NCBI GenBank assembly: GCA_030024065.1
Contig: JASEIE010000016.1
Location: forward strand, 1-23,559
DNA: 23,559 bases
Direction of reading: 5' to 3'
DNA from: Thermodesulfobacteriota bacterium
GTDB lineage: Bacteria > Desulfobacterota > BSN033 > UBA1163
The number at the start of each line of letters is the position of its first letter. Within the stretch, counting starts at the first letter, position 1. Below are positions 7,198-15,688 of this stretch, in pieces. The notes below the pieces were generated by a model that saw nothing but the letters and a program-made list of their open reading frames with translations, made no database searches and was not told the DNA's origin. The translations under genes were made by a program, and so were the position numbers.

Positions 7198-9094
7198 AAA
7201 GATATTTATTTATTCGATATTTATTATTTTGATATTGGGGATGCATGGCGCCAAGAATGTATGCTCAAAGAACCTTAGCGAAGAGGAAAAGTTGATATGG
7301 GTTGGAATCGGAGCCTTCAACGATGGATTTTACGATATTGCGGAAAAACAATTTTTCCATTTCATTCGGGATTATTCGAACCATGAAAAGCTTTATGACA
7401 TCTGCTATCTCTTGGGAAGAACGCTGTACATCAAAGGAAAACCGAAAGAGGCTAAAACGATATTTTTAAAAATATTAAATGAAAGCAAACAATTCGAATA
7501 TACGGATTATGCCCTTTACTGGTTAGCAGAGATCGAGCTCAAATGGGGCAATTCGGATGGAGCCAGAAAACCTCTTGTTCAGATTATCAGTAAATTTCCT
7601 AAATTTGAAGGTCTTGATTATGTTCACTACTTTCTAGGGCTTATCGATTTCGGAACGAATAGGCTTCCTCAAGCGGAATCATCTCTAAAGAAAATATCTC
7701 TTATCTCTAAGAATAATGTACTTATTCAATCCTCCCTTTTCTGGCTGGGGATTTTATCCTATAGACAGAATCGTATCGAAGAGGCAACGAGTTATCTTAA
7801 GACAGTCTTGGAAAATACCAAATTCATTTCCCCTCTATTTTTAAAATACGCTTCCATCTGGTTGGGCAACGCCCAGTTGAAGTTGGGTAGATTTGAGGAG
7901 GCAAAACATACCTACAAGACTATTTATGAAAGGTTTAAGCAGGATGTTGCCTTTCGCGAAATCTATTGGAAATTGGGTTTTTGTGATTACCGACTCGGCA
8001 ATTTTAAAGAAGCCATGGAAAGTTTCCAGTCTTTTAAAAACCAACATAACGATTCTACCCTGATCTTAAACACCCATTATTTGGTTGGAAGGATATTTCT
8101 TCACAACGGAGATCACCCCTCCTCGATAAAAGAATTAAATATGATTCTGACTACGTCCCGAGAACATCCTTTATGGGGAGCTACCTTCCTCTCTCTTTTC
8201 TGGAGTCACATCCATCAGGGCGACTTCCAGGGAGCGAACCGGGTCTTTCAGAGGCTTCAAAAGTTAAATCATTTCGATGACGAAAAGGCATTTCTTCAAT
8301 GGCTCAATGCAGAGATGACATTCTCTGAGGGAAGGATTGGAGATTCCCTGCCTTACTATTTTAATATTCTCAATACGAAATATAGAGAAAAAGCTCTCTT
8401 CAAAATTGGGAAAGGCTATTATTTCGAAAACAAATTTAGGGAGGCTATTACCAATTTTGATATCCTCTTGCTCGAATTTCCAAACTCTGACCAGGCTGAA
8501 GAAGGCCTTTTTATCAAAGGGGAATGTTTCGCTCAATTGGGCAGTTGGAGCCAGGCCCTGGATACCTACGACCTGATCATCCAGAAAAACAGGAATCATC
8601 ACTGGAGACTTTATGCTTTAACCCAGATGGGAAATCTCTACACTTCCTTGAAGGAAAGCGAAAAAGCCGAAAGAGCGTTCAAAAAGATCGTCGAAGAGTT
8701 TTCCAATCATCCCCTCGTTTCCCATGCCGCCTTTAAATTGGGAAGCCTATACTTTAGGCAAAATAATATCGGGGAAGCCCTCCATTATTATTCCATGATC
8801 CTGAAGGGACATGGGGTTGAATTATGGGGAGAAACCTATTTTAGCTTAGGGGAAATATTCTATCAGCAGGGGAAATACGATAAAGCTTTTAAGAGTTTTG
8901 AAACGGCCATTCAATATCTCCGGGAGAGCTCCCCTTGGTTTTTCTTTACCCAGTTAGAGATTGGGAACCTTCAGAGAAAATGGGGGAAATATGACGATGC
9001 AAAACGATCTTATACGATCATCCTCAATCATACAAAAGACGAAGATCTCAAAAAAGCTGTGATGGAATTACTTCGCCATATTGAAGCAGATTAA
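7190..9094 (+). CDS. Exported TPR-repeat protein
   Basis: A 634-residue protein with an N-terminal hydrophobic segment (IFIYSIFIILILGM, about 5-18) after two lysines, consistent with a Sec signal. The Cys at 26 is not in a good lipobox. The rest is a long run of tetratricopeptide-like helix pairs. Repeated signs are W.G......G....A...F..I..., for example YDIAEKQFFHFIRDY, KEAKTIFLKIL, EEAKHTYKTIYERF, KEAMESFQSF, REAITNFDILLLEFPNS and EKAERAFKKIVEEF. It probably acts in the periplasm or at the outer membrane as an assembly scaffold. It overlaps mobA by 8 bp and leads closely into rimI, a mixed operon that says little about its partner. BamD- or YbgF-like proteins are distant relatives, but this one is much longer. 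Confidence 0.8.
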   Translation: MIKKIFIYSIFIILILGMHGAKNVCSKNLSEEEKLIWVGIGAFNDGFYDIAEKQFFHFIRDYSNHEKLYDICYLLGRTLYIKGKPKEAKTIFLKILNESKQFEYTDYALYWLAEIELKWGNSDGARKPLVQIISKFPKFEGLDYVHYFLGLIDFGTNRLPQAESSLKKISLISKNNVLIQSSLFWLGILSYRQNRIEEATSYLKTVLENTKFISPLFLKYASIWLGNAQLKLGRFEEAKHTYKTIYERFKQDVAFREIYWKLGFCDYRLGNFKEAMESFQSFKNQHNDSTLILNTHYLVGRIFLHNGDHPSSIKELNMILTTSREHPLWGATFLSLFWSHIHQGDFQGANRVFQRLQKLNHFDDEKAFLQWLNAEMTFSEGRIGDSLPYYFNILNTKYREKALFKIGKGYYFENKFREAITNFDILLLEFPNSDQAEEGLFIKGECFAQLGSWSQALDTYDLIIQKNRNHHWRLYALTQMGNLYTSLKESEKAERAFKKIVEEFSNHPLVSHAAFKLGSLYFRQNNIGEALHYYSMILKGHGVELWGETYFSLGEIFYQQGKYDKAFKSFETAIQYLRESSPWFFFTQLEIGNLQRKWGKYDDAKRSYTIILNHTKDEDLKKAVMELLRHIEAD

Positions 9095-9113
9095 ATGCCT
9101 GGTCAATCAAGAA

Positions 9114-9569
9114 ATGAAATCGAAAAGGTTTATCATCAGTAAGATGGAAATTGAAGAAGTGGACTTAGTTCTCTCCATAGCAAACACCTCTTCATTAAAT
9201 CCCTGGTCAAGAGGGATGTTGCTCGAGGAGACTCTCAATCCCATTTCCCATTGCTTTGTGATGAAAGGAGAGGAGAAGTCCATGGGTATTCCTATAATAG
9301 GTTTTATCTGTTTCCGGAATATCGGAGATGAATCTGAGCTTCTCAATATCGGTGTTCACCCTCTGTATCGCAAGAGGGGTTTTGGAAAAAAGCTGATGGA
9401 ATTTTATATTGACTTTTGCAGCAAAAGGGAGATCAACAAATATTATCTTGAAGTGAGCGCCTCGAACATTCAAGCGATCCATCTCTATCACTCCTTTGCT
9501 TTTCAACCGATGGGGGAAAAAAAGAGGTTCTACCAGGGGAAATTCGATGCCCTACTCATGGTGAGATAA
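9114..9569 (+). CDS. rimI: Ribosomal protein S18-alanine N-acetyltransferase (RimI family)
   Basis: A GNAT-fold acetyltransferase of 151 residues. The acetyl-CoA pyrophosphate loop is VHPLYRKRGFGKKLM (81-95), the R/QxxGxG/A motif. The C-terminal signature LEVSASNIQAIHLY (112-125) then AFQPMGEKKRFY matches RimI's LEVR-SN-AI-LY-GF-RxxYY pattern, with Ala in place of the Gly of GF. Family members acetylate the N-terminal alanine of ribosomal protein S18. The open frame begins at a TTG (9081) inside the TPR gene, but the ATG at 9114 puts the start at the normal family position. The ribosome binding site is weak, so coupling to the upstream gene is likely. Some relatives acetylate other N-termini, so the exact substrate is inferred. 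Confidence 0.8.
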   Translation: MKSKRFIISKMEIEEVDLVLSIANTSSLNPWSRGMLLEETLNPISHCFVMKGEEKSMGIPIIGFICFRNIGDESELLNIGVHPLYRKRGFGKKLMEFYIDFCSKREINKYYLEVSASNIQAIHLYHSFAFQPMGEKKRFYQGKFDALLMVR

Positions 9570-9583
9570 ATTCAAAGGTGTTT

Positions 9584-9751
9584 GGGTTACGGTGACGAAG
9601 CTCCATTTGGATTGATAGTCAAACGGTTATGGGTGACGACGCTGGTATCGAAGCATGAAGCTCGAGTATCCAGTTTCCATATACGAGTCTCGATACGAGC
9701 TTCGACAACGATAAACGTTGATTCCTTACCTTATACCGTATAACGAAACCC
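9584..9751. repeat. Intergenic repeat element, copy 2 (upstream of pyrK)
   Basis: Edges GGGTTACGGTGACGAAGC (9584-9601) and ACCGTATAACGAAACCC (9735-9751) match those of the element at 5310-5433, and ACGTTGATT recurs near 9715. The interior differs and is longer. It holds several pairing arms: GAAGCTCGAGTATC (9657-9670) against GATACGAGCTTC (9692-9703), and ACGAAGCTC near 9593 against GAGCTTCG near 9698. It ends 17 nt before the pyrK ATG, so it probably lies in the pyrK leader. A pyr attenuator is an alternative, but no T-run terminator follows the hairpins. Confidence 0.6.
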
Positions 9752-9768
9752 TTATTTGCTGAGCGAAT

Positions 9769-10587
9769 ATGGCCATTCAAACCAGCGGGATCATCTTAAA
9801 TAACCGTAGAATAAAATCGGTCTACTTCCTATTAGAGATCGAATGTTCATCCATCGCCGATAAAACAAAGCCAGGACAGTTTGTTATGATCAAAACCTCA
9901 GAGGACAACCATCCCCTTTTGAGGCGTCCCTTTACTATTTATAGGAGTTATTCGACACAACAGACAGAGAAGATGAAAAGAGGACATCTTTATATTTTAT
10001 ACAAAAAGGTAGGCAAAGGCACTCAAAAGATGGCAGCCTTTCAAAAAGGAGAAAAAGTTAATTTAATCGGTCCCCTGGGTAAGGGTTTCACCTTGCCCCC
10101 CCTCCCCTCTTCCGCAAAGTGTATTTTGATAGGAGGTGGCGTGGGTATCGCTTCTCTTGCTTCCCTGAGAGGAGTGCTGAATTCAGAAAAATTATATGTT
10201 TTCATAGGTGGCAAGACACAGGACGATATCTTATGTGAAAACGATTTTCAGAATGGAAAGCCCTCAAAGGTTTTTATCGCTACAGAAGACGGAAGCCGTG
10301 GAAAGAAAGGAACGGTAACCGACCTTTTCCTGTCTCAAATGACAAGATTTGACCAAAAGGAAATCTACTACGTCTATGCCTGTGGTCCGACAGGGATGTT
10401 AAAGGCCTTATCAATGGAGATCAAATCGAAGAGATGGATCGTTCAAGCCTCCCTCGAAACTCGCATGGGGTGTGGGATCGGCGCCTGCTGGGGGTGCGTT
10501 GTTAGAACGCATGATCCCAAATCGCCTTACCAGCGGGTTTGCAAAGAGGGACCTGTATTCCACTTAGATGAAATCGTATGGGAATAA
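9769..10587 (+). CDS. pyrK: Dihydroorotate dehydrogenase electron transfer subunit PyrK
   Basis: The FAD and [2Fe-2S] subunit of the heterotetrameric class 1B dihydroorotate dehydrogenase passes electrons from PyrD to NAD+ in pyrimidine synthesis. The 272 residues show a flavin-binding LRRPFTIY motif (51-58), the pyridine-nucleotide loop IGGGVGIASL (121-130), ACGPTGML (204-211), and a C-terminal [2Fe-2S] cluster motif with C235, C240, C243 and C258 (GCGIGACWGC, then VC). pyrD begins within or just after the 3' end (an ATG at 10578 overlaps, the better one at 10590 does not), so the two subunits are translationally linked. An intergenic repeat occupies the upstream leader. No PyrR-binding or other known pyr control element was recognised. 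Confidence 0.92.
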   Translation: MAIQTSGIILNNRRIKSVYFLLEIECSSIADKTKPGQFVMIKTSEDNHPLLRRPFTIYRSYSTQQTEKMKRGHLYILYKKVGKGTQKMAAFQKGEKVNLIGPLGKGFTLPPLPSSAKCILIGGGVGIASLASLRGVLNSEKLYVFIGGKTQDDILCENDFQNGKPSKVFIATEDGSRGKKGTVTDLFLSQMTRFDQKEIYYVYACGPTGMLKALSMEIKSKRWIVQASLETRMGCGIGACWGCVVRTHDPKSPYQRVCKEGPVFHLDEIVWE

Positions 10588-10589
10588 GA

Positions 10590-11540
10590 ATGAAGTCTAA
10601 TCGTGCCCTTGACCTTTCCATAAACATTGGAAAGATGAAATTAAAAAACCCGGTGATCACCGCTTCAGGGACATTCGGATATGGCCAGGAATATGAAGAA
10701 TTTTTAGATTTGAGTGAATTGGGAGCCATCATTCCCAAAGGGATTTCATTGAAACCCATGGCAGGAAATCCTCCCCCAAGGATATTTGAGACCAATGGTG
10801 GAATTCTCAATTCCATCGGCCTTCAAAACCCCGGCCTCCAGGACTTTGTCAGAGAGAAGCTTCCCTATCTTAATAAGATCAAAACAGACCTGATCATCAA
10901 CTTTTTCGGTAATACTCAAAAGGAATATGTCGAATTGGCCAAACGATTGGATTCCCTTCCCGGAATTTCAGGCCTGGAGATGAATATCTCCTGTCCCAAT
11001 GTGAAGCATGGAGGAATCGTTTTTGGCTCCGATCCCCGGATGACCTATCGATTGGTCTCTGCCGTGAGAAAATCATCGAAGTTGCCGTTCATCGTCAAGC
11101 TTTCGCCAAATGTCACCGATATTTCAGCCATCGCCAAAAGCGCAGAGGAGGGAGGCGCAGATGCGGTCTCACTCATCAACACCTTCAAGGCAATGGCCAT
11201 TAATATCATTACAAAAAAACCCGAATTAGGAAATGTCATGGGCGGCCTCTCGGGGCCTGCCATCAAACCCATTGCAGTGAGAATGGTCTGGGAAGTCAGT
11301 CAGGCGGTAAAGATTCCCGTGATTGGCATCGGTGGCATTATAAAGGCAGAGGATGCCATCGAATTTATTCTTGCAGGGGCCTCAGCCATTCAGATAGGGA
11401 CGGCAAATCTGATCAACCCGGGAACAGGGATAGAGGTGATCAGTGGATTAAAGAAATATCTTATTCAAAATAAAATAAATCAGATTAAGGATTTAATCGG
11501 TCTCTTCAAAATTCAAAATTCCATCAAATCTGATCTTTAA
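10590..11540 (+). CDS. pyrD: Dihydroorotate dehydrogenase, class 1B catalytic subunit PyrD
   Basis: A TIM-barrel FMN enzyme that oxidises dihydroorotate to orotate in the cytosol. KNPVITASGTFGYG and NGGILNSIGLQNPG are the usual N-terminal motifs. The catalytic base is Cys in MNISCPNVKHGG (C135 of 316), which marks class 1 rather than the quinone-linked class 2 enzyme. VIGIGGI and AIQIGTAN form the phosphate-binding end. Together with PyrK just upstream this is class 1B. The frame opens at an ATG at 10578, but the ATG at 10590 has GGGA 7 nt before it, so it was chosen. The last 17 bp overlap the convergent pilQ gene. Confidence 0.92.
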   Translation: MKSNRALDLSINIGKMKLKNPVITASGTFGYGQEYEEFLDLSELGAIIPKGISLKPMAGNPPPRIFETNGGILNSIGLQNPGLQDFVREKLPYLNKIKTDLIINFFGNTQKEYVELAKRLDSLPGISGLEMNISCPNVKHGGIVFGSDPRMTYRLVSAVRKSSKLPFIVKLSPNVTDISAIAKSAEEGGADAVSLINTFKAMAINIITKKPELGNVMGGLSGPAIKPIAVRMVWEVSQAVKIPVIGIGGIIKAEDAIEFILAGASAIQIGTANLINPGTGIEVISGLKKYLIQNKINQIKDLIGLFKIQNSIKSDL

Positions 11541-14391
11541 TCACCTTGGGTGAGATAAAGATCAGCAAATCCCTCCTTTCATCTTCCTTTGCCTCTCTCT
11601 TAAATAACCAGCCCAACAAAGGAATTTTGCTTAAGAGAGGAATACCTTCCACTCCCTCACTCGTTCTAATGGAGTAAACGCCTGCAATGACCACCACTCC
11701 ATTATCTTTGACGAGCACCTCAGTGATAGCCTCTTTCTTATCAATGCTGGGGACGCCATCGACCGTGCGGGACCACTCCGGAGCATCTTTTTTGGCTTTA
11801 ATAGTCAGCTTGACATTTCCGTCATTGGTTACAAGAGGTGTGACAGTCAATTTAAGATTAGCATCGATGAAATCCGTAGTGATGGTCCCCTCTGTTGTCA
11901 ATTTTCGGTAAGGAATTCTCAGCCCCTGTTCAATCGAAGCCTCTTTGTTGTGCAGAGTGGCAATTTTAGGGCTGGAAACAACTTTTGCGTCTCCTTTATT
12001 TTCATGGGCCGATATCGCGATATCCAATTGTCTCAAACCATAGATGGAAGTGAGAAGAAACTCAATCACGCCTGCCTGTCCGGTTGCCCCGGCTATACCT
12101 GCCTGGGCAACTGCAGGAAGATCGACAACCTTACTCGTAGTAGATCCTAGGGTGGTGCCGATCGTCGTTCCAGGTGTGGTGCCTGGGGTATCGAGTCCAC
12201 CTCCGACGATGATCTGTTTTGAAACGGTGTCTCCTTTTTTCGATTGTGTAATGGTTTCAAACCCCCATGATACGCCCAGCTCTCTCTGGAACCCAACACT
12301 GGCTTCGACGATTCTTGCTTCGATCAGGACCTGAGGGGTTTTGGTGTCGAGGGATTTCAGCATATGCTTTACTGCAGGGATGTTTCTCGGAATATCCTTA
12401 ACGATTAAAATATTCGTTCTCTCATCCACTTTCACATCTCCGCGTTCACTCAAAATTCCTTTGATTTGCGGGATGATATCCTTTGCTGTAGCATAGTTGA
12501 TCGGGATAAGCTCCGTTACCATATCCTCTAACCTCTCCCTCGCCCTTTTCGTCTCCAGCTTTGCATGGGTCTCCCTGTTCAGGGTCTCGACCGGAGCAAT
12601 CCGGATGACATTTCCGACTTGAACCATCCCGAGATTTCGAGCCTGGAGGATCACATCTAATGCCTGATCCCACGGCACATCCACCAATCTCATGGTGATC
12701 TTTCCAGTCACATCATCGGCTGTGATGATATTGAAATTGCTCACCTCCGCAATCAACCGTAAAATATTCTTGATGTCCGCATCCTTAAAATCGAGTGATA
12801 TCCTTCTTCCCGCATAAATCTTTTCTATAACCCCCTCTTCCGATGGTTTTGTTACAATAGGCGGAGGAGCCGGTTTTTCTTCTGTCTTCTTAACCTCCTC
12901 CTTAACCTCAACCTTGGCCTCAACCTTAACCTCCTCTTTAGCCTCCTCCTTAACCTCAGCCTTAACCTCTTCCTTCTTTGGAGGGGGGACAGTCTCCAGC
13001 TTTGTCACAACCTTCCTGGGCCTCTCGATATCGACGAAAATAGTTCTGGCTTCCTTTGTTACCTCATAGGGCATCTCTTCTTTCAATTTGATCAATACCC
13101 TGATGTCGTTTCTTTTCCCAATCTTTACATTCTTGATATCAATGCTATTCACAGCGCTTTCAAAGGCGCTCGTATTCAATACTCTCTGGTGATGTTTCGG
13201 GACAAAGGCATTCTTTATATCTACAGCGATCATTTTTTCCGATATCTTTAAGGATTCGAATTGGGGCTCTTCGGTAAGGACGATAACGATTCGGGATTTA
13301 TTATCCATCTGCTTGAAATCAATATCCTTCATGGTGCTGATTGCCTTTACCGTCTTCGCAGGAGGTTCAGGTGCCGCAGTCGCCTTTTCCTCGACAGTCG
13401 AAGAAGGCGTTGCTGCAACCTTTACCCTGGGAGCGGACAACTTTTCAGCCCCTTTCTCCTGGAGTAAGATCTGGGGTTCAGAGGCTTGAGGAACATTTCC
13501 AAGAGAGACAACCAGTTTACTGTCCACTCGATTGATTTGATAGGCAGGGAGTTGTGGCTTTGAGGAATCGAAGACCAGTCTCAATTTGTTGTCATGTTGT
13601 CCGATGCGGACCTCTTTAATGAATGGATTCGAAATCTTGATGGACTTCTTCGGGTTTTGCGTGCTCACATCCCAGATATCTAAGACTAATCGAGGAGGAC
13701 CATCCAGTTTAAAAGAGTTGTAATTTTCCAGTTTTCCGTCGGCAAGGATATTAAAGGCAATATAATCCTTTTTCTCTTCAAGAGAAAAGTCTATAATCTC
13801 CTTTGCTTTATTAATCTTTTCAGAAACGGAGGTCTTGTCGGAAGGTGTTATCACAGGGGGTTCTTCTTTCTTCAATTCCGGAGGGGGTATTTCGATTTCT
13901 TTCCCTTTATCAATCACTTCATCCTTTTTGACTTCTTTCAACTCGACGATTTTCTTCACCTTTTCTACATCAACAAAAAGACTTCTGTCTTCCCTCGAAA
14001 TATTATAGTTGGTCATCTGGAGAAGTCCGATCTCGATTCTCCCCTTATCATCATATTGAGTGGTGAAAATTTCTGAAATTGTACTGTTATCAATCTTAAC
14101 GCTGTTCTTGACCTGCTTTAAATCGATATTGGGGACATCCATGACAATCCTTAATGGTTCCTGGGAAAGCTTGTAAAAAGGAGGCGCAATGGTCTCTGAG
14201 CCCTCAATATGGATTCTCGTATAGTTTTCCCCTTCTGTGAAGGAAATCTGTTGAATCGCAGAAAGATTCCCACTCGGCGCTGGCACGGTTATGGGTGTGG
14301 TTTTAATCACATCACTCCCTGTGGCACAACTACTCATAAACAGTAAGATGACGATAAGAGAAATCCCTTTAACTACTTGAAAAGATTTCAT
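11524..14391 (-). CDS. pilQ: Type IV pilus secretin PilQ
   Basis: The outer-membrane pore for the type IV pilus. It has 955 residues. A lipoprotein-type signal ends at LLFMSSC (Cys 22). Three AMIN-like domains, which in other PilQ proteins bind peptidoglycan, follow at about 46-140, 200-298 and 350-460, then a charged 4-residue repeat (475-502). The STN/N0 domain (about 530-600, ISLDFKDADIKNILRLIAEVSNFNI) and N1 domain (about 645-720) come next. The secretin barrel includes KVVSSPKIATLHNKEASIEQG, VVVIAGVYS and GIPLLSKIPLLGWLF. It ends in DLLIFISPKVI. The ATG shares ATGA with the pilP stop, so the genes are coupled. It is the last gene of the pilMNOPQ unit and runs 17 bp into convergent pyrD. 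Confidence 0.95.
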   Translation of the reverse strand: MKSFQVVKGISLIVILLFMSSCATGSDVIKTTPITVPAPSGNLSAIQQISFTEGENYTRIHIEGSETIAPPFYKLSQEPLRIVMDVPNIDLKQVKNSVKIDNSTISEIFTTQYDDKGRIEIGLLQMTNYNISREDRSLFVDVEKVKKIVELKEVKKDEVIDKGKEIEIPPPELKKEEPPVITPSDKTSVSEKINKAKEIIDFSLEEKKDYIAFNILADGKLENYNSFKLDGPPRLVLDIWDVSTQNPKKSIKISNPFIKEVRIGQHDNKLRLVFDSSKPQLPAYQINRVDSKLVVSLGNVPQASEPQILLQEKGAEKLSAPRVKVAATPSSTVEEKATAAPEPPAKTVKAISTMKDIDFKQMDNKSRIVIVLTEEPQFESLKISEKMIAVDIKNAFVPKHHQRVLNTSAFESAVNSIDIKNVKIGKRNDIRVLIKLKEEMPYEVTKEARTIFVDIERPRKVVTKLETVPPPKKEEVKAEVKEEAKEEVKVEAKVEVKEEVKKTEEKPAPPPIVTKPSEEGVIEKIYAGRRISLDFKDADIKNILRLIAEVSNFNIITADDVTGKITMRLVDVPWDQALDVILQARNLGMVQVGNVIRIAPVETLNRETHAKLETKRARERLEDMVTELIPINYATAKDIIPQIKGILSERGDVKVDERTNILIVKDIPRNIPAVKHMLKSLDTKTPQVLIEARIVEASVGFQRELGVSWGFETITQSKKGDTVSKQIIVGGGLDTPGTTPGTTIGTTLGSTTSKVVDLPAVAQAGIAGATGQAGVIEFLLTSIYGLRQLDIAISAHENKGDAKVVSSPKIATLHNKEASIEQGLRIPYRKLTTEGTITTDFIDANLKLTVTPLVTNDGNVKLTIKAKKDAPEWSRTVDGVPSIDKKEAITEVLVKDNGVVVIAGVYSIRTSEGVEGIPLLSKIPLLGWLFKREAKEDERRDLLIFISPKVIKDQI
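12886..12969 (-). repeat. In-frame 12-bp tandem repeat in pilQ
   Basis: Seven imperfect 12-bp units encode EVKA, EVKE, EAKE, EVKV, EAKV, EVKE and EVKK (residues 475-502), a charged linker between the third AMIN domain and the STN domain. A change in unit number would alter linker length without shifting the frame. Confidence 0.8.
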
Positions 14392-14921
14392 GATTCTCCC
14401 CCTTCCTCGATTTTATGAAGAAATAATGAAACCTCATCCGTTTTTGTTTTACCCCAGATGTCTTGATAGATTTCTTCAATGATGAGTCTGTCTTTTAAAA
14501 TTCTCGTTACCTTCCCATCATTTCTCCCGATTTCGGTTCCCTTCTTCACAAAATATCCTTTCCCTGCTGAATCCTCAACAAGGGCGACATTTCCTTCTGG
14601 AGTTGAGATAATGGCAACTAATTTTAATTGGCTGATATCATATTTCTGTAAGGGGGTTACAGGAGTTGTCCTCGATAATTCCCTGACAGGCGTCAATTGA
14701 ATGAATGGTTTAAAAGGGTCTGGTTTGCCAGCCGGATTGTATTGATATTCCGATTCTACTTTCTTCTCGGGCTCTTTCTTTTCGGCTACCAGGACCGGCT
14801 CCACCTTTTTAGCCACTGCCTTAGGTCCTGCCCCTTTTGGAGGAGGGGGAGGGGGAACCGTGCCTCCGCCACAGCTCGCTATAAAAAAGAGCAAACAGAA
14901 AGCCGCCAGGATTTTCCCCAT
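14388..14921 (-). CDS. pilP: Type IV pilus inner-membrane lipoprotein PilP
   Basis: PilP links the PilN/PilO inner-membrane complex to the PilQ secretin. From the chosen ATG it has 177 residues. It begins MGKILAAFCLLFFIASC, a lipoprotein signal with lipobox IASC (Cys 17), followed by a proline-rich linker (VPPPPPPKGAG). The folded C-terminal domain has the PilP pattern: PDPFKPF, ISQLKLVAIISTPEGNVALVEDSAGKGYFVKKGTEIG and VTRILKDRLIIEE. The open frame extends upstream to 15143, but that extension lies in another frame of pilO and is basic and low in complexity, so it is not coding. It starts 34 nt after the pilO stop, and its stop shares ATGA with the pilQ start. Confidence 0.9.
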   Translation of the reverse strand: MGKILAAFCLLFFIASCGGGTVPPPPPPKGAGPKAVAKKVEPVLVAEKKEPEKKVESEYQYNPAGKPDPFKPFIQLTPVRELSRTTPVTPLQKYDISQLKLVAIISTPEGNVALVEDSAGKGYFVKKGTEIGRNDGKVTRILKDRLIIEEIYQDIWGKTKTDEVSLFLHKIEEGGES

Positions 14922-14955
14922 TCTACTTTCTCGGTGTGGCGTTGCCTTCCCTTTT

Positions 14956-15588
14956 TTACTTCGTATCTTCCCTGCTCGCTGTTTTCCCTTCACTTTTCTT
15001 CTCCTCGATTTTCTTTTCAATAAATCGGTAAGTGGTGATGAGGCACGATGTTCTGACAAAGACATCTGTCTCCCTTCCCTTTGCCTCTTTGACTCGCGCC
15101 ATGTTAAAATCAACGACATTGATAATTCTTGGAAGCTTACCAATCTTATCGAAAAAGGTACCTATGTTATGATAACTTCCCACCACTACCAGATCGATGG
15201 GAACCTTCGCATAGAATTGCTGGGGTTCCTCGGTTTTAGGTCTGAAGAGGGTGAACTCCAAATTCGATTCCTTGCCCAAACGGGATATGTTCTTCAATAT
15301 CTCAGGGATCTCCTTCTCGTTGGGAAGTTGGGTCAATGCGTCCGTCAACTCCATATTCAACTTCTCTATCTGACCTCTAAATTTTTCCAAATCCCTTGTG
15401 ATCATCTTACCTTCATTCAATTCCTTCATCAACTTATCCAACTCCGCTTTCAGCCCCCCCATCTCATTCTGCATGGGGATGTAGAAAAGATAAAAATAGA
15501 GGCCTGCCAGGACGCACAATATTCCGATTAATATCAGAATCTTTTTTGATGTCGGGAGTTTTAATACTGAATCAACCGTTATTGCCAT
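14956..15588 (-). CDS. pilO: Type IV pilus alignment protein PilO
   Basis: A bitopic inner-membrane protein that dimerises with PilN to form the periplasmic ring linking the motor platform to PilP/PilQ. The 210 residues have a short cytoplasmic tail and one membrane helix (about 17-37, ILILIGILCVLAGLYFYLFY). A coiled-coil stretch follows (40-90, with ELDKLMKELNEGKMITRDLEK). The ferredoxin-like core includes LPNEKEIPEILKNISRLGKE and VPIDLVVVGSYHNIGTFFDKIGKLPRIINV. A strong GGGGGAGAGG ribosome binding site precedes the ATG. A hairpin repeat fills the gap between it and pilN. Confidence 0.92.
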   Translation of the reverse strand: MAITVDSVLKLPTSKKILILIGILCVLAGLYFYLFYIPMQNEMGGLKAELDKLMKELNEGKMITRDLEKFRGQIEKLNMELTDALTQLPNEKEIPEILKNISRLGKESNLEFTLFRPKTEEPQQFYAKVPIDLVVVGSYHNIGTFFDKIGKLPRIINVVDFNMARVKEAKGRETDVFVRTSCLITTYRFIEKKIEEKKSEGKTASREDTK

Positions 15589-15602
15589 CCTCTCCCCCTT
15601 TT

Positions 15603-15688
15603 ACCCCGTTAGAAAGCCCTGCCATTTATGGCGGGTATGAAAAAATAAATAATATTCATCCCGTTTAGAGATACATCTCTAACGGGGT
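15603..15688. repeat. Hairpin repeat between pilN and pilO (CCCCGTTAGA family)
   Basis: ACCCCGTTAGA (15603-15613) and TCTAACGGGGT (15678-15688) form an 11-bp outer stem. Two smaller hairpins lie inside: CCCTGCCA-TTTA-TGGCGGG (15617-15635, one bulge) and CCCGTTTAGAGAT with ATCTCTAACGGG (15660-15686, one bulge). The right arm ends exactly at the base next to the pilN stop codon (15689-15691). A related element is at 21328-21369. No T-run follows, so it is not a standard terminator. Confidence 0.8.

Noticed and set aside
5310..9751. CRISPR-like interpretation of the recurring GGTTACGG and CGTTACC words
   Set aside because: There is no regular repeat/spacer period, the copies lie 4 kb apart, and no cas gene is present.
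11687..13535. Several plus-strand open frames of 60-100 codons opposite pilQ
   Set aside because: They are shadows of a strongly supported secretin gene and lack start signals or protein-like composition.
14922..15143. Upstream extension of PilP by 74 residues
   Set aside because: It overlaps pilO in another frame, is very basic, and would bury the lipoprotein signal that begins at the ATG at 14921.
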